In this document: piece by piece, positions 6,122-7,382 of the stretch
Layout of the letters: each line of letters begins with the position of its first letter
How positions within the stretch are numbered: the stretch's first letter is position 1
Origin: Tardiphaga sp.
GTDB taxonomy: Bacteria > Pseudomonadota > Alphaproteobacteria > Rhizobiales > Xanthobacteraceae
Assembly: GCA_014377915.1 (NCBI GenBank)
Contig: JACMOT010000137.1
Coordinates: forward strand, 1 to 7,382
Length of the DNA: 7,382 nt
Reading direction: 5' to 3'
Position numbers and translations under genes: made by a program
The notes under the pieces: model-generated
What the model was told of the DNA's origin: nothing
The model's input: the letters and a program-made list of their open reading frames with translations, nothing else
Database searches by the model: none

Positions 6122-7382
6122 ATGGCCAATTTTTTCATCGACAGGCCGATTTTTGCCTGGGTCGTTGCGCTGTTCATCTGCCTGTTCGGCGCCATCGCGC
6201 TTCCGCAGTTGCCGATCGCGCAGTATCCGATCATCGCGCCGCCCTCGATCTCGATCTCGACCAGCTATCCCGGCGCTTCGCCGGAAAATCTCTACAACAG
6301 CGTCACGAGGCTGATTGAAGAGGAACTCAACGGTGCTTCCGGCATCCTGAATTTTGAATCCACCTCCGATTCGCTCGGCCAAGTCGAGATTCTTGCCAAC
6401 TTCGTGCCGGGCACCGACACCAGCCAGGCATCGGTCGAAGTGCAGAATCGGCTCAAGCGTGTCGAGGCGCGGTTGCCGCGCGCGGTGATCCAGCAGGGTA
6501 TCCTGGTCGAAGAGGCCTCCGCCGCGGTGCTGCAGATCATCACCTTGCGCTCGACCGATGGCAGCCTCGATGAAGTCGGTCTCGGCGACTTCATGATCCG
6601 TAATGTGCTCGGCGAAATCCGCCGCATTCCGGGCGTCGGGCGCGCCACCCTGTTCTCGACCGAGCGCTCGCTGCGCGTCTGGGTTGATCCGGCCAAGCTG
6701 GTCGGATTCAAGCTGACATCGGATGATGTGAACAAGGCGATTGCCGCGCAGAATGCCCAGGTCGCGTCCGGCAGCATTGGGGCGGAGCCCAGCACGGCGA
6801 CCCAGAAGACGTCGGCGCTGGTGCTGGTGAAGGGACAACTCTCCACACCGGAAGAGTTTGGTGCCATTGTGCTGCGCGCCAATGCCGACGGTTCGACCGT
6901 CCGGCTGCGCGACGTGGCGCGTGTCGAGGTCGGCGGGCTGGGCTACCAGTTCACCACCCGGCTGAACGGCAAGCCGACGGCCGGACTTTCGGTGCTGATG
7001 TCGCCGAAGGGTAACTCGCTGGCGACCGCTGCCGCGGTCGAAGCCAAGATGAAGGACCTGTCGGCGTTCTTCCCGGCCACGATCGCTTACGACATTCCCT
7101 ATAATGTCACGCCGGTCGTCAAGGCTTCGATCGAGAAGGTGGTTCACACGCTGATCGAGGCCATCGTGCTCGTCTTCATCGTGATGTTCATCTTCCTGCA
7201 GAACTTCCGCTACACGCTGATCCCGACCATCGTGGTGCCGATCGCGCTGCTAGGCACCTGCACGATGCTGCTGCTGGCCGGCTACTCGATCAACATGCTG
7301 ACCATGTTCGGCATGGTGCTGGCGGTCGGCATCCTGGTCGATGACGCCATCGTCGTCGTCGAGAACGTCGAACGCATCATGA
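6122..7382 (+). CDS. HAE1-type RND multidrug efflux pump permease, AcrB/MexB type (partial, 3' end beyond the window)
   Basis: The ATG at 6122 opens a frame of 420 codons that runs off the right edge. Full-length relatives have roughly 1,050 residues, so about 40 percent is visible. The N-terminus NFFIDRPIFAWVVALF is the classic HAE1 start (TM1). The porter subdomains PN1 and PN2 follow, with YPIIAPPSISIS, AQNAQVASG and RLRDVARVEVGG-like segments. TM2 to TM4 begin near residue 340 (TLIEAIVLVFIVMFIFLQNFR). The proton-relay pair Asp407-Asp408 lies in VGILVDDAIVVVENVERIM, at the same numbering as in E. coli AcrB, so the protein has no net indel up to there. It functions as a proton-driven trimer in the inner membrane with the adaptor encoded just upstream. 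There is no strong ribosome-binding site before ATG 6122, which suggests translational coupling to the adaptor gene. Confidence 0.96.
   Translation, partial: MANFFIDRPIFAWVVALFICLFGAIALPQLPIAQYPIIAPPSISISTSYPGASPENLYNSVTRLIEEELNGASGILNFESTSDSLGQVEILANFVPGTDTSQASVEVQNRLKRVEARLPRAVIQQGILVEEASAAVLQIITLRSTDGSLDEVGLGDFMIRNVLGEIRRIPGVGRATLFSTERSLRVWVDPAKLVGFKLTSDDVNKAIAAQNAQVASGSIGAEPSTATQKTSALVLVKGQLSTPEEFGAIVLRANADGSTVRLRDVARVEVGGLGYQFTTRLNGKPTAGLSVLMSPKGNSLATAAAVEAKMKDLSAFFPATIAYDIPYNVTPVVKASIEKVVHTLIEAIVLVFIVMFIFLQNFRYTLIPTIVVPIALLGTCTMLLLAGYSINMLTMFGMVLAVGILVDDAIVVVENVERIM

Noticed and set aside
6068..7147. 359-residue minus-strand frame opposite the pump gene
   Set aside because: The plus strand matches AcrB-type proteins residue for residue in key motifs; the antisense product has no hydrophobic segments or recognisable domain.

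Overview
The window looks like chromosomal DNA from a GC-rich alphaproteobacterium. Gene content, protein style and a GC-rich palindromic intergenic repeat suggest the Bradyrhizobium/Rhodopseudomonas/Afipia group (Nitrobacteraceae). That placement is an inference from pattern memory, not a database search. No rRNA, tRNA, CRISPR array, transposase or phage gene is visible. Most of the window is ordinary chromosome, so the interest lies in two compact modules of uncertain function and in some intergenic structure.

Left part, minus strand (2598 down to 1): a probable three-gene operon. A MotA/TolQ/ExbB-type channel subunit (2598-1597) comes first. It is followed by a MotB-like protein with one N-terminal membrane segment, a long periplasmic coiled coil and a C-terminal OmpA-like peptidoglycan-binding domain (1406-375). 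Only 2 bases later comes a GTG-started GNAT acetyltransferase, cut off by the window edge (372-1). The first two proteins have the architecture of an ion-driven 5:2 motor or stator anchored to peptidoglycan. No flagellar, Tol-Pal, Ton or Zorya partner genes are present, so its job is unknown. The 190-base gap between these two genes holds a GC-rich repeat (a direct repeat plus a 56-base imperfect inverted repeat). An open 64-codon frame bridges the whole gap.

Middle part, plus strand (2781-4657): after a 182-base divergent intergenic region come a polytopic DUF1295 membrane protein (steroid 5-alpha-reductase/ICMT-like fold) and a short SAM-dependent methyltransferase of the cyclopropane-fatty-acid synthase superfamily. 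They overlap by ATGA (4 bases). The pair most likely modifies lipid acyl chains or another hydrophobic substrate. The methyltransferase lacks the usual N-terminal CFA synthase domain and resembles the plant coclaurine N-methyltransferase-like branch, so its substrate should not be assumed.

Right part, plus strand (4909-7382): after a 251-base intergenic region with small dyads, a spaced direct repeat and a weak promoter candidate, there is a tripartite efflux operon. It encodes a lipoprotein membrane-fusion protein (AcrA/MexA type) and, 10 bases later, an HAE1-type RND pump (AcrB/MexB type). The pump is truncated by the window end just after the proton-relay Asp pair in TM4. No outer-membrane channel or local regulator gene lies in the window.
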